NCBI GenBank assembly: GCA_023433505.1
Contig: JAEZCO010000042.1
Location: 1 to 64,000 of the forward strand
DNA length: 64,000 nucleotides
Direction of reading: 5' to 3'
DNA from: Bacillota bacterium
GTDB lineage: Bacteria > Bacillota > Clostridia > Acetivibrionales > DTU013
This document shows positions 51,149-60,234 of this stretch, one piece after another (the first letter of the stretch is position 1; each line of letters begins with the position of its first letter). A model generated the notes under the pieces. That model was not told the DNA's origin, made no database searches, and saw only the letters and a list, made by a program, of their open reading frames with translations. Position numbers and translations under genes: made by a program.

Positions 51149-51191
51149 GCAAAAAGGGCATCTTTATAAGATGTTTCCTATAAAGACGCCC
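51149..51191 (-). promoter_or_regulatory. leader terminator (attenuator) of the dehydrogenase operon
   Basis: On the minus strand GGGCGTCTTTATA pairs with TATAAAGATGCCC (one G-U) around a 10-base loop, followed by TTTTTGC. It lies between a consensus promoter and the first gene of the operon, about 37 bases from the start codon. Transcription would end here unless the hairpin is disrupted, so a riboswitch or antiterminator is likely. The ~70 bases before it do not match a riboswitch I know. Confidence 0.7.
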
Positions 51192-51257
51192 CTGTCAATC
51201 CAAGTACAATATTTACTTTGACTACATATATTTATTTAAAGTAAACTTTTCAGATTG

Positions 51258-51286
51258 ATTATATAGTAAATTTTCTACTAAGTCAA
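51258..51286 (-). promoter_or_regulatory. promoter of the dehydrogenase operon
   Basis: On the minus strand TTGACT (51281-51286), exactly 17 bases, TATAAT (51258-51263). Transcription would begin near 51250, giving a ~140-base leader that contains the attenuator hairpin. Confidence 0.82.
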
Positions 51287-51396
51287 CTGTGCAATAACAA
51301 TTTTGCATAAGCAGGTGGATTGCTCACCGATGTTCAAGCAGATCATCTATGGGACCTCTAAAACAATACCTTTCTGCTACAAATTTCATGGCATAA

Positions 51397-51450
51397 AAAT
51401 AGACAAACCTACTTTTAACTATGTTTTTTTAAAAATTGGTTTGTCTATTC
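51397..51450 (-). terminator. terminator after the aminotransferase gene
   Basis: ATAGACAAACC pairs perfectly with GGTTTGTCTAT across a long A/T loop, followed on the minus strand by TTTTATGCC. It ends the ABC importer/ADH/aminotransferase operon about 80 bases after its last stop codon. The remaining sequence of the 51113-51531 gap is the leader described separately. Confidence 0.75.
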
Positions 51451-51531
51451 TAAGGCATCTGTTCGGAACGAACCTGGTATTGCCCTACCGCTCTGTTTGT
51501 GTCCGGTAAAGGCAGAAAATAATAAAGAATA

Positions 51532-52887
51532 CTATTTTGCTCTGCACAGCTCGATAGCCGACTCCAGGATTTTTAAACCGCAGTCCAACTGTGCGTCGGT
51601 GACCACCAGAGGGCACAAGAACCGGATGACGTTGGAATGAGCCCCTGAGTTTTCTACAATAAGGCCGTTCTGCGCCGAATGTGCGATAATGTCGGAAGCC
51701 AGCCGGGTATTGGGCGTTTTGCTCTTTTTATCCGTAACGAATTCAATACCCATCATGCAGCCGATACCCCGCACATCACCCACCTCCTCATATTTTTCCT
51801 TCCAACGCTTGAACTCGTCCATGCACTTTTTTGCGATCTCCATGGACCGTGCGCAGAGATTTTCACGTTCCATGATTTCAATGACCTTAAGGGCCGACGC
51901 ACAGGCAAGTGCGTTGCCGCCAAAGGTTCCGCCGATAATACCGTTTTTTACGCCGTCAAAGATCTCTGCCCCGGCTGTTACGGCGCTGAGGGGGATTCCG
52001 CCCGCAATGGATTTGGCGGTGGCGATGATATCCGGCGCACAGCCCGCCTCCTCCCAGTAATTCGAAACAAACATTCTGCCCGAGCGGGCAAAACCCGTTT
52101 GAACCTCATCGGCAACCAGCAATATGCCTTTCTCATCGCAGATCCTCCGGACTGCCTTGACCCATTCCAGCGGAGCAGGAATAAACCCGCCTTCGCCTTG
52201 AACAGGCTCAACGACGACAGCAGCCACATATTCCGCCGGAGCTGCCTCCTCAAACACCTTTTCCAGTTTTTCGACATAGTAGCCGATGGCTGCCTCTTCG
52301 GTATAGCCCTCCGGCCTGCGGTACAGATAGGGAAATTCCGCACGGCATATCCCGTCGGGGAAGGGACCGATGCCGGAGGAATAAGCTTTTTTGGCCGTCA
52401 TGGCCGACGCCAGCAGGGTTCTGCCGTGAAATGCGCCGGAAAACACGATGATATTCGGCCTTCCGGTGTAGGACCTGGCAATTTTCACTGCGTTCTCCAG
52501 GGCTTCCGCGCCGGAATTCACAAACATGGTTTTCCTTTTTTTGTCCTTAACGGGGACAATCCGGTTCATCTTCTCCGCAAGCTGAATATAGCCCTCATGG
52601 GTCACGATGTTCATCATGGCGTGAAAATATTTCTCCGACTGTGTCTTTACCGCAGCAATCACTTCGGGATGGCTGTATCCAATATTCAGCACGCCGACGC
52701 CTCCGACCCAGTCGAGAAAGATGTTTCCGTCCACGTCTTCCAGCATCGCGCCCTCTCCTCTGCTGATTACGCAGGGATAAACGCATTTGATGGCGCCGGG
52801 TATTGCAGCCTCCCTTCTTTCCAGGATGGCGCTGGCTTTGGGGCCTGGAAGGGGTGTATTTATTTTGGGCAAAGCTTCTCTAAGCAT
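51532..52887 (-). CDS. class III (4-aminobutyrate-type) aminotransferase
   Basis: 451 residues with a PLP fold type I. NSGAEALENAVKIAR binds the PLP phosphate, FSGAFHGRT and VEPVQGEGGFI are conserved, LLVADEVQTGFARSG holds the aspartate under the PLP ring, and IATAKSIAGGIPLSA has the PLP lysine. It resembles GabT/ornithine-type omega-aminotransferases. AAGGAG precedes ATG 52887 by 8 bases. It follows the alcohol dehydrogenase by about 50 bases, so the pair could turn an omega-amino acid into a semialdehyde and then an alcohol. Confidence 0.93.
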   Translation of the reverse strand: MLREALPKINTPLPGPKASAILERREAAIPGAIKCVYPCVISRGEGAMLEDVDGNIFLDWVGGVGVLNIGYSHPEVIAAVKTQSEKYFHAMMNIVTHEGYIQLAEKMNRIVPVKDKKRKTMFVNSGAEALENAVKIARSYTGRPNIIVFSGAFHGRTLLASAMTAKKAYSSGIGPFPDGICRAEFPYLYRRPEGYTEEAAIGYYVEKLEKVFEEAAPAEYVAAVVVEPVQGEGGFIPAPLEWVKAVRRICDEKGILLVADEVQTGFARSGRMFVSNYWEEAGCAPDIIATAKSIAGGIPLSAVTAGAEIFDGVKNGIIGGTFGGNALACASALKVIEIMERENLCARSMEIAKKCMDEFKRWKEKYEEVGDVRGIGCMMGIEFVTDKKSKTPNTRLASDIIAHSAQNGLIVENSGAHSNVIRFLCPLVVTDAQLDCGLKILESAIELCRAK

Positions 52888-52936
52888 GATCTTTTCTCCT
52901 TCATACCTTGTTGATATCGTCTTACATTTCATTTAT

Positions 52937-54070
52937 TCATATCGCTTTCCGGTAGATCCTTTTGATGTCATCCAAACCGAATACGACAGGATGATTGGCA
53001 ATGCTCGCTGCGGAGACCTTCATACAGTTTTCCGCCAGCCAGTCCACATGCTCTTCCGTAATTCCCTGCTCACCCAGGGTTGCCGTCAATTGAAGACCCT
53101 GAAGCAACTCATGTATTTTGTCTGTAAAGTCGTTTTCATCCCTGCCGCCCAGCAGCCTCGACAGTATGGCAAACTTCTGCGGAGCGCCCGCCACTGACTC
53201 ATCGTAAACTACAGGAGCCAGGGCCGCAAGCCCTCTCCCATGGGCGATATCTTTCAGACCGCTTACAGGATGCTCCATTCCGTGGAGCGCCGTTACTCCC
53301 GCCGTATTAATCACCATTCCGCCCAGGGTGCTGGCAAGGCACAGGCAGTCCCAGCTGTCCAAATCCGCCGGGTCGGTATACACCCGTTGAAGGCTTTGCG
53401 CCGCAAGACGCACACCTTCCAGGGCCATTATGTCCGTTAAGGGCTGAGCTATGGAGGAAATGTATGCATCGATATTGTGGCACAGCGCATCGAAACCTAC
53501 GGCAGCCAGCGTGTCTTTGGGCATGGTCGTCATCAGCAGCGGATCGACAATGGAGCAGACAGGTACGATTGCACTGCAGCGCAGGGACTTTTTATCCATT
53601 GTATCCGGATTCGTCATGACGGCAAATCCATTCCCCTCGCTGCCGGTACCGCAGGTAGTAGGGACGGCAATGACGGGAAGGGCCTTGTCGCTGAACTTCC
53701 GGCCGAAAATATAGTCGTTGATATCGCCTCCGTTCACGGCCTGAAAAGCGATGCCTTTTGCGGCATCCAGACTGCTGCCGCCGCCAAGGGCAACGACAAC
53801 GTCGCAGCCTTCGGCCGCCGCCATGGCTGCGCCCTCATAAACTGTAGCCGTAAGAGGATTGGGCGTCACTTTGTCAAAAATGGCATAGGACACGCCGCTA
53901 TCCATCAATTGCGATTCTGTTTTGGATAATAATCCGGAGCGTTTAGTACTGCTGCCGCCGGTAACGATCAAAGCCCGCCGGCCGAAAGCAGCTGTTTTCT
54001 TTCCGATTCCGTCGGATTTTCCCCGGCCAAACACCAGATTGACCGGCAAATGATATTGAAATTCCATCAT
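52937..54070 (-). CDS. iron-containing alcohol dehydrogenase
   Basis: 377 residues of the group III ADH family. VVALGGGSSLDAAKGIA binds NAD(P), GTGSEGNGFAV and AVGFDALCHNIDAYIS and ALHGMEHPVSG carry the metal-binding aspartate and histidines. It reduces an aldehyde, possibly the semialdehyde from the aminotransferase downstream (as in 4-hydroxybutyrate formation). GGAG precedes ATG 54070 by 7 bases. It follows the amino-acid-binding lipoprotein with a hairpin between. Confidence 0.92.
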   Translation of the reverse strand: MMEFQYHLPVNLVFGRGKSDGIGKKTAAFGRRALIVTGGSSTKRSGLLSKTESQLMDSGVSYAIFDKVTPNPLTATVYEGAAMAAAEGCDVVVALGGGSSLDAAKGIAFQAVNGGDINDYIFGRKFSDKALPVIAVPTTCGTGSEGNGFAVMTNPDTMDKKSLRCSAIVPVCSIVDPLLMTTMPKDTLAAVGFDALCHNIDAYISSIAQPLTDIMALEGVRLAAQSLQRVYTDPADLDSWDCLCLASTLGGMVINTAGVTALHGMEHPVSGLKDIAHGRGLAALAPVVYDESVAGAPQKFAILSRLLGGRDENDFTDKIHELLQGLQLTATLGEQGITEEHVDWLAENCMKVSAASIANHPVVFGLDDIKRIYRKAI

Positions 54071-54085
54071 GATACGACTCCAAAG

Positions 54086-54112
54086 GAAGGGGAGAGATTT
54101 GTCCTCTCCCCC
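54086..54112 (-). terminator. intercistronic hairpin between SBP and ADH genes
   Basis: GGGGAGAG and CTCTCCCC form an 8-bp stem with a 7-base loop; the minus strand continues CTTCCTTTGG, without a good U-tract. It could act as a weak terminator or protect the upstream message, making the binding protein more abundant than the enzymes. Confidence 0.5.
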
Positions 54113-54186
54113 CTTTCATTTATTTTATGTTTTTCTTATTGTTCTGAAAACAATGCGCTACGGAACATCAGGTCCCGCTGCTTACT

Positions 54187-55110
54187 CTATTTTACGTTTT
54201 TCGTAATACCTTCTTCAGCACCTACGAAATAATCTTCCGTCAAACCGTATTTTTTCAAAATGCCGAGCAGCGTCCCGTCTTCCTTCATCTCATTGAGGCA
54301 CTTGTTCACTTCGGACAGGAAATCCTTGTCCTGGAAGCGCACCGCTGCGCCGATCTGTCCGCTTGCTTCCGGCTCATAAGGGGATAGAAGCTTCAGCTTC
54401 AGCGAACTGTCGGAGGACAAGGTATAGCCGGCTACAATACCGTCGGTTACGACCGCATCCACTTTGCCCATATTGACGGCGGTCATGAGGGTCGCCTGAT
54501 TGTCATAGGCCTCCAGCTTGCCTATCTTGCCGTCATCAAGCCATTTCTGCGCAGTCTCATAGAAGGTGGTGCCGGGCTGTGCGCCTACGCTCTTCCCTTT
54601 CAGGTCGTCCTTGCTGGCAATGGCCGAATCGGCGGGAATCACAACGGCTTCGCCTTCCTGGTACCATTTATCGGTGAATGCGGCGATCTGCAGCCTTTCA
54701 TCCTTGACATACATGGCGTCCACCACCATGTCGATGCTGTTGTTGTTCAATTCTACTAGAAGGTTGGCAAAGTCGATGACCTTCATCTGGATGTCCGGTA
54801 TCCCCAGACGTTTGCAGATCTCACGGAGAATCTCAATGTCGATGCCCTCCAGCTTGTTGGTTTTTACATCCTGGTAGGAGAACGGCGCGTCATTGGAAGA
54901 ACCGATGAGGATAAAGCCCTTCGCCTTGATTTTTTTCAGCATCTCCGATTCGGCAGCGGAACTTCCGGTCGTCGTTGCGGCTGCCGTGGTGACGGCTGCA
55001 GTAGACCCCTCGCCGCTGCTCTTGGCGGCTCCGCAGCCCGTTAGCAGCGCAAGCACCATCATGAATGTCAGACATAAGACTATCCATCTCTTCACTTCGA
55101 TTTTTTTCAT
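54187..55110 (-). CDS. polar amino acid-binding lipoprotein (SBP family 3)
   Basis: 307 residues. A signal with lipobox LLTGCG is followed by a ~225-residue domain with LIGSSNDAPFSYQD, GIDIEILREICKRLGI, VDAMYVKDERLQIAAFTDKW, LKGKSVGAQPGTTFYE and AVVTDGIVAGYTL, the periplasmic-binding family that includes glutamine, histidine and opine binding proteins. The ligand is likely an amino acid or a derivative. It lies 56 bases after the permease gene and forms the importer with it and the ATPase. Confidence 0.92.
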   Translation of the reverse strand: MKKIEVKRWIVLCLTFMMVLALLTGCGAAKSSGEGSTAAVTTAAATTTGSSAAESEMLKKIKAKGFILIGSSNDAPFSYQDVKTNKLEGIDIEILREICKRLGIPDIQMKVIDFANLLVELNNNSIDMVVDAMYVKDERLQIAAFTDKWYQEGEAVVIPADSAIASKDDLKGKSVGAQPGTTFYETAQKWLDDGKIGKLEAYDNQATLMTAVNMGKVDAVVTDGIVAGYTLSSDSSLKLKLLSPYEPEASGQIGAAVRFQDKDFLSEVNKCLNEMKEDGTLLGILKKYGLTEDYFVGAEEGITKNVK

Positions 55111-55166
55111 ATTTTTTCCTTCTTTCCTGCCTTTTCGGCATGTTCTGTAATGATTTATTGAATGGT

Positions 55167-55862
55167 TCAGCGAACTTGCTTCAGCCTTCGCTCAACTATT
55201 TTACTGAGTTGCGAGAGGGGTATGCTGATTACCAGGTACACAAGCGCCAGAATGGTATATGCCTCCACCGTCAGGAATGTCTGCGACGCAAAGGTCTTTG
55301 TCCGCAAAAGCAGCTCCTGTACCGTAATCATTGCCAGCAGGGAGGTATCCTTGATCAGCATGACCAGGTAGTTGCCGAACACCGGTACGGAATTCCGCAG
55401 CGCCGGCGGAAGGATGAAGAAAAAAAGCACCTGCTTTTCACTGAAACCAAGGGCCAAACCGGCTTCGCGCTGCCCCGGGTCGATGGCCAGGATGGCCGAG
55501 CGGATAACCTCGGACATGTAGCAGCCGTAATTGATTGCGAAGCCTATAATACCGCAGGTGGCAGCCTCCAGTTGAATATTCGTCTTGAACCCCAGCAAAG
55601 CCGCAACGCCGTTCAGCAGCATGGGCACCACATAGTAAATGTAGAAAAATTGAACCAGCAGCGGCGTACCGCGGACGATCTCAATGAATATGCCTAATAT
55701 GCGCCCAAGGGCCTTGCTTTTGGAAAGCCTGCCGATGGCAACCAGCAGAGCTACGGCCAGGGCGCCGGCAAAGCCTGCGAGGGTGATGTAGACGACGATT
55801 CCTACGCCTCCTAAAAGATTGGGACCCAGGGTTTCAAAAGCTCTTTTAAAATGCAATTCCAT
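55167..55862 (-). CDS. polar amino acid ABC transporter permease
   Basis: 231 residues with five predicted helices of the HisMQ/GlnP family. VEIVRGTPLLVQFFYIYYV and AIDPGQREAGLALGFSEKQ are the conserved family segments, the latter being the ATPase-coupling loop. A homodimer or a pair with an unseen subunit would form the channel. It lies 17 bases downstream of the ATPase gene. Confidence 0.93.
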   Translation of the reverse strand: MELHFKRAFETLGPNLLGGVGIVVYITLAGFAGALAVALLVAIGRLSKSKALGRILGIFIEIVRGTPLLVQFFYIYYVVPMLLNGVAALLGFKTNIQLEAATCGIIGFAINYGCYMSEVIRSAILAIDPGQREAGLALGFSEKQVLFFFILPPALRNSVPVFGNYLVMLIKDTSLLAMITVQELLLRTKTFASQTFLTVEAYTILALVYLVISIPLSQLSKIVERRLKQVR

Positions 55863-55879
55863 TTGTGATTCACCTCCTG

Positions 55880-56626
55880 TCAGAGCACCCGGGCCAAAAA
55901 GGACCTGGTTCTTTCGCTTTTAGGCCGTGTAAAGATTTCCAAGGGCGTGTCTTCCTCCACAACGTAGCCTCCGTCCATAAAGATGACACGGTCGGCCACA
56001 TCTTTTGCAAAGCCCATTTCATGGGTGACCACCATCATGGTCATCCCTTCTTTTGCCAGCTGCTTCATGACCTCCAGTACATCGCCCACCAGCTCCGGGT
56101 CAAGGGCGGAGGTAGGTTCGTCAAACAGCAGAATGTCAGGCTGCATGGCCAGAGCCCGCGCAATGGCGACCCGCTGCTGCTGCCCCCCGGACAGGGCACT
56201 GGGATAAACGTCGGCCTTGCTTTTCAGCCCCACCTTGCGAAGCAGCTCCATGGCTTGCTCCCTTGCGTCCTTCTGCGGCAGCTTGTTCAGCTTCACCGGC
56301 GCGTACATCACGTTTTCCAGCGATGTTTTCAGCGGGAACAGATTGAATCTTTGAAAAACCATTCCCACATGCTTTCGATAATCAGTAACCTTTTTCCCAA
56401 GATGGGTAATGTCCTGCCCCATATATGAAATTTCACCGCCGGTGGGATGCTCCAGCAGGTTGACACAGCGCAGCAGGGTGCTTTTCCCCGAGCCGGAAGG
56501 CCCGATAATCACTACCACTTCCCCTTTTTTGACGGATATATTGACGTCCCGCAGCACCTCCAGATCATTGAAGCATTTCGAGAGCTTCTTTATTTCAAGC
56601 AGAACCATTGGAGCACCTCCTTTCAT
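55880..56626 (-). CDS. polar amino acid ABC transporter ATPase
   Basis: 248 residues with Walker A GPSGSGKST, signature LSGGQQQRVAIARAL, Walker B ILLFDEPTSALDP and the H-loop VVTHEMGFAKDV, typical of GlnQ/HisP-like ATPases. It starts the operon that runs through the permease, binding protein, ADH and aminotransferase. AAAGGAGGTG precedes the ATG (MVLLEIKK) or the slightly earlier in-frame start at 56626. Confidence 0.93.
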   Translation of the reverse strand: MKGGAPMVLLEIKKLSKCFNDLEVLRDVNISVKKGEVVVIIGPSGSGKSTLLRCVNLLEHPTGGEISYMGQDITHLGKKVTDYRKHVGMVFQRFNLFPLKTSLENVMYAPVKLNKLPQKDAREQAMELLRKVGLKSKADVYPSALSGGQQQRVAIARALAMQPDILLFDEPTSALDPELVGDVLEVMKQLAKEGMTMMVVTHEMGFAKDVADRVIFMDGGYVVEEDTPLEIFTRPKSERTRSFLARVL

Positions 56627-56673
56627 TGTCCTGGCAATTTAAGAAACTTAAACCCCGTGTCTTTGGCTATAAA

Positions 56674-56723
56674 TAAAAAAACGGCGACAAAGCTTCTCTC
56701 TTTTCGAGAAAAGCGCCATCGCC
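56674..56723 (-). terminator. terminator after the cytidylate-kinase-like gene
   Basis: On the minus strand GGCGA...TCGCC forms the base of a hairpin with an inner CTTTTCTC/GAGAGAAG stem, followed by GTTTTTTTATTT. It lies between the kinase-like gene and the ABC importer operon and probably ends the former. It could also work as an attenuator for the latter. Confidence 0.7.
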
Positions 56724-56900
56724 TAATTGTTTGCACTCTGCTATTAAATTTTGTAAATCGGTTGTATAAAAATTAGTCCTATGTATCAGTACTGCGGCAA
56801 AGCATTGCAGTCATTCTTCCGGAATCAGTGCGCTGAAGCACTTGCAGTACTTCTCCGGGGCGCATGGATTCCAATAAATCGATATTGGCTTGCTATAGAC

Positions 56901-57500
56901 CTAAAGGGCAAATCTCTTTTTAATAATATCCGTCAGCACATCACAGGTCCCGTCTACTCCCAGCAGGCTGGAATCCAGCATCACATGCTTGTAGTCCTTG
57001 TCGGACATGGAATAGCCGCAGTAATGCCTGTGGTAGGACTCTCTGGCTTTGTCGACGGAAGCGATCATCTTCTTGGCTTCGTCGGGACGCATATCCAGCC
57101 TCTCCAGACAGTTGACCAGTCTTGCCTCGTAAGGCGCGTAAATAAATACGTTGATAATATTCCTGCAGTCTCTGAGTATATGGTCGGCGCAGCGGCCAAC
57201 AATGATGCAGGACTCTTTGGCCGCAAGATCGATGATGATCTTTCGCTGGGCGGCAAAAATGGAATCCTGAATTGCGGTGGTCCCCATTCCCAGAGGGTAG
57301 TTCATATTGAAAAAAGCCGATTTCGCACTCTCTTCAACGTCGCTGATGGTGGAAACAGGAAGATTCAGATTTTTGGCAGTCATATCTACGATGTCCCTGT
57401 CGTAATATTCGATCCCCAGTTTTTCGCTGACTTTCCGTGCGATAGGCCGGCCCAGGCTGCCGAATTGCCGTGCAATTGTCACAACAAATTTTTCACTCAT
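56901..57500 (-). CDS. cytidylate kinase-like family protein
   Basis: 199 residues. VVTIARQFGSLGRPIARKVSE is a P-loop variant (GSxG) of the cytidylate-kinase-like family (here ARQFGSLGRPIA), and YYDRDIVDM, GRCADHILRD and KARESYHRHYCGYSMSDKDY match clostridial members. These differ from true Cmk and their substrate is not known. ATG 57500 is chosen; a longer frame to 57557 lacks a better site. It is divergent from the PucR gene and may be part of the same regulon. Confidence 0.85.
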   Translation of the reverse strand: MSEKFVVTIARQFGSLGRPIARKVSEKLGIEYYDRDIVDMTAKNLNLPVSTISDVEESAKSAFFNMNYPLGMGTTAIQDSIFAAQRKIIIDLAAKESCIIVGRCADHILRDCRNIINVFIYAPYEARLVNCLERLDMRPDEAKKMIASVDKARESYHRHYCGYSMSDKDYKHVMLDSSLLGVDGTCDVLTDIIKKRFAL

Positions 57501-57665
57501 ATGCAAAGCTTCTTTCCTGATAAAGTCTTTCTGATCCTTGAATTCATTATACCGCACAAGGGCGTCCGGCTACAATGGTCCTATTCTCCAAATTTTTAAG
57601 TGTTTCTTGTACTCCGGATACAAAGTGTGGTATTCTTATTTTATTCTATCGGGGAGGGATGTCCG

Positions 57666-58784
57666 GTGCGGGCACAGGTCTCGGATCTCTATGCTTGTGC
57701 AAAAGAAAAATACAAGCTTGCGCTTCACGGCGGACAGGGCGGCTTGAGCAATTCCGCCTACTGGGTGTATCTGGCCGAGGATTTCCAGAACATGTCGTTT
57801 TTAAAGGGCGGAGAGCTGGTTATCACAACCGGTCTTTTCACCCAAAGCGGCGTCAGGTTATACGATTTCATCTGCGCTTTGGTGATGCGCAATTGCAGCG
57901 GCATCCTCATCAACGTAGGCAAGTATCTTCATGCTGCGGATATCACCCCTGAGATCGAAGAATTCTGTAACGCCAACAATTTTCCTATCTTCACCATGCC
58001 GTGGGAAGTGCATCTTGTGGATATCATGCAGGATTACTGCAGCCTGCTTCTGCACAACAACCAGAGAGAGGACCACCTCACCGCATCGTTTCAGAGCGCG
58101 CTTTACCAGACGCCGGTACAGGAAAACCTCCTTCGGACACTGAACCAGTTCGGTTTTGTAACGGAGGCAGATTACAGGATTATCGCCATAGAGAATCTTC
58201 AGAACACGACAAGGGTCACGCTGCCCCTGAACGGCAGGAAGCTGAAGTACCATCTGTTTGAGCATGAGAACCTGCAGTTGTTGATATATAACTCTTCACA
58301 AAGTCAACCTTCCCTGAATGAAATCGTCGAAATCATTTGCTTCTGTGACAGCATCCGGCTGGGTATCAGCGATACGATCCATTCTCTTGCGGAAATCGGT
58401 CTGTGTTACAAACGCGCGCGTTTTTCCCTGGCTGCGGCAGTATTCTGGAAGCGTCCCTGCACCAGTTTCGACGACCTCGGATTGTTTCAGGTGTTGTTCT
58501 GCACATCGGACCCCGGCTTACTGCAAACCATATACAAGCGGCATCTGGGAAAACTGGAGCAGCACGATGCGGCCCATGATTCGGACTATATGAATACCCT
58601 CCGCATTTTTCTACTATCGGACTGTAATATCCTAGAAACCGCATTCCGGATGCACACCCACCGCAATACCATCGTCTATCGCATCAAAAAGGTCAAGGAG
58701 CTGCTGCATACCGAGCTGGACAATTCTGCGGTCAAATTTGACCTTCTGATGGCGTTTTACATTAAGGAGTATTTTTCTATATGA
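57666..58784 (+). CDS. PucR-family transcriptional regulator
   Basis: 372 residues. The N-terminal ~120 residues are a PucR-type purine-catabolism domain (FLKGGELVITTGLF, GILINVGKYL, FPIFTMPWEVHLVDI), followed by a GGDEF-like middle part and a C-terminal HTH_30 motif (CNILETAFRMHTHRNTIVYR). GTG 57666 is chosen because GGAGGG lies 7 bases upstream; the frame is open to 57600 without a site. Family members activate purine, GABA or proline catabolism in response to a metabolite. It is divergent from the 56901 gene and is the best candidate regulator for the catabolic operons to its left. Confidence 0.88.
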   Translation: MRAQVSDLYACAKEKYKLALHGGQGGLSNSAYWVYLAEDFQNMSFLKGGELVITTGLFTQSGVRLYDFICALVMRNCSGILINVGKYLHAADITPEIEEFCNANNFPIFTMPWEVHLVDIMQDYCSLLLHNNQREDHLTASFQSALYQTPVQENLLRTLNQFGFVTEADYRIIAIENLQNTTRVTLPLNGRKLKYHLFEHENLQLLIYNSSQSQPSLNEIVEIICFCDSIRLGISDTIHSLAEIGLCYKRARFSLAAAVFWKRPCTSFDDLGLFQVLFCTSDPGLLQTIYKRHLGKLEQHDAAHDSDYMNTLRIFLLSDCNILETAFRMHTHRNTIVYRIKKVKELLHTELDNSAVKFDLLMAFYIKEYFSI

Positions 58785-58890
58785 TTCTGCATTTGCAGTA
58801 CCTTTAAAAACCCTTTATTTCTGTATTGCACAAAGAACCCTATACGGTATACCTGGATTTATTTTCCTTGAATTGGCTGCCAAAGGATCC

Positions 58891-60219
58891 CTATTCTTTC
58901 AACCCCAGCTTTATAAGCTTATCTATATGATCAATCATAAAAAGCGGGATGTTTAACAGGTTTCCATCCTGTTTCAGATTCCTGAGTGAAAATCTCAAAC
59001 GTATTTTGGTTTCAGTTTCATATTTTTGATTATATAACGTGAGACTTCTGCCATTAATATTTTGATCAACCTTTACCTCAACCGGAATAATATCATTTCC
59101 CCGTTGAATGATAAAATCAACTTCCGCCTGCCCGCCTGATGTCCAGTATCTGGGTATTGCTTCATATTTATCTGTCAGACCTTGCAATATAAAGTTTTCG
59201 GCCAATGCACCTTTGAATTCGGTAAAGAGACGGATACCTTCATTGAAGGCAATAGGGTCAAGAAGGGCCAGCCTGCGCAGTAGTCCGGTATCTACCGTAT
59301 ATAGTTTAAAGGCTGTCAGATCATCATAAGCAGACATGGGAAGTCCAGGCTTTGTACTTCTATAAATTTTATATACCATACCTGCATTAGACAGCCATGT
59401 CAAAGCATCCTCATACTCCCTTGCCCTTGCGCCCTCTTTTACCGCACTATATAAGAATTTCTTATTTTCTCTTGCGAGCTGTGAAGGAATAGAATTCCAC
59501 AGCAAACCCAGCTTTACAATATCTTTTATTTCGGCATGTTTTGAAAAGTCAAGCTCATATGCATTTAAAATATTTCTTAATGCTGTTTGAACCCTTCCCG
59601 TATCCCTTTCTTCTGTCCAGGAGCGAACGGCTTCCGGCATCCCTCCCGTTATAAAATACATTTTAAGCTTCTCATTTAATTGGTTGAAAAATATTTCGGG
59701 GATTGGTTCAATTGCTTCAATACCGTTCATATATTCCACTAAATTTTCATCACCGTTGGCCATTAAAAATTCAGTAAAGCTCATCGGATAGATCGTCATG
59801 AAATCAACTTTCCCAACAGGGAAGGAGGAGGGCTTGGACAGTGCGATTCCTAAAAGCGAGCCTGCACAGGCTATGTGGTATTCCGGCGCCTTCTCGCAGA
59901 AATATTTTAGCGTATTGAGCGCCTTGTTGCACTCCTGTATCTCATCAAATATAACTAAGGTTTTTTCCGGCAAAATGGGTGCGCCATTCACCATCATCAA
60001 GTTTTGTAAAATTCTTTTCACATCTTTCGTTGTTTCAAAAAAAGACGCTAATTCTTCCTGCTCATCAAAGTTAAAGTATGCAACGTTATCATAGGACCCT
60101 TTGCCAAACTCATTTAATATCCACGTCTTCCCAACCTGCCTGACTCCTTTTACTATCAAAGGTTTCCTGTATTTTGACTGCTTCCAGCGCTGTAGATCTT
60201 CTAAAATTAATCTCTTCAA
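58891..60219 (-). CDS. AAA ATPase with DUF4143 domain
   Basis: 442 residues. IVKGVRQVGKTWILNEF has the Walker A motif near residue 22-38, TLVIFDEIQECNKAL is Walker B and CAGSLLGIAL is sensor 1. The C-terminal DUF4143 part has AEVDFIIQRGNDIIPVEVKV, the D...E-x-K pattern of PD-(D/E)XK nuclease folds. Such orphan ATPases are very common in anaerobes and their role is unclear. It has its own consensus promoter with a long palindrome in the leader. Confidence 0.88.
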   Translation of the reverse strand: MKRLILEDLQRWKQSKYRKPLIVKGVRQVGKTWILNEFGKGSYDNVAYFNFDEQEELASFFETTKDVKRILQNLMMVNGAPILPEKTLVIFDEIQECNKALNTLKYFCEKAPEYHIACAGSLLGIALSKPSSFPVGKVDFMTIYPMSFTEFLMANGDENLVEYMNGIEAIEPIPEIFFNQLNEKLKMYFITGGMPEAVRSWTEERDTGRVQTALRNILNAYELDFSKHAEIKDIVKLGLLWNSIPSQLARENKKFLYSAVKEGARAREYEDALTWLSNAGMVYKIYRSTKPGLPMSAYDDLTAFKLYTVDTGLLRRLALLDPIAFNEGIRLFTEFKGALAENFILQGLTDKYEAIPRYWTSGGQAEVDFIIQRGNDIIPVEVKVDQNINGRSLTLYNQKYETETKIRLRFSLRNLKQDGNLLNIPLFMIDHIDKLIKLGLKE

Positions 60220-60234
60220 AGCGCCTCTCCCAAC

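Noticed and set aside
51679..52914. 411-codon frame opposite the aminotransferase
   Set aside because: The aminotransferase has all PLP motifs; the opposite frame is a shadow.
56674..56723. Possible fluoride-type riboswitch (GGCGATGG start)
   Set aside because: The pseudoknot sequence of that class is not present and the hairpin is explained as a terminator of the preceding gene.
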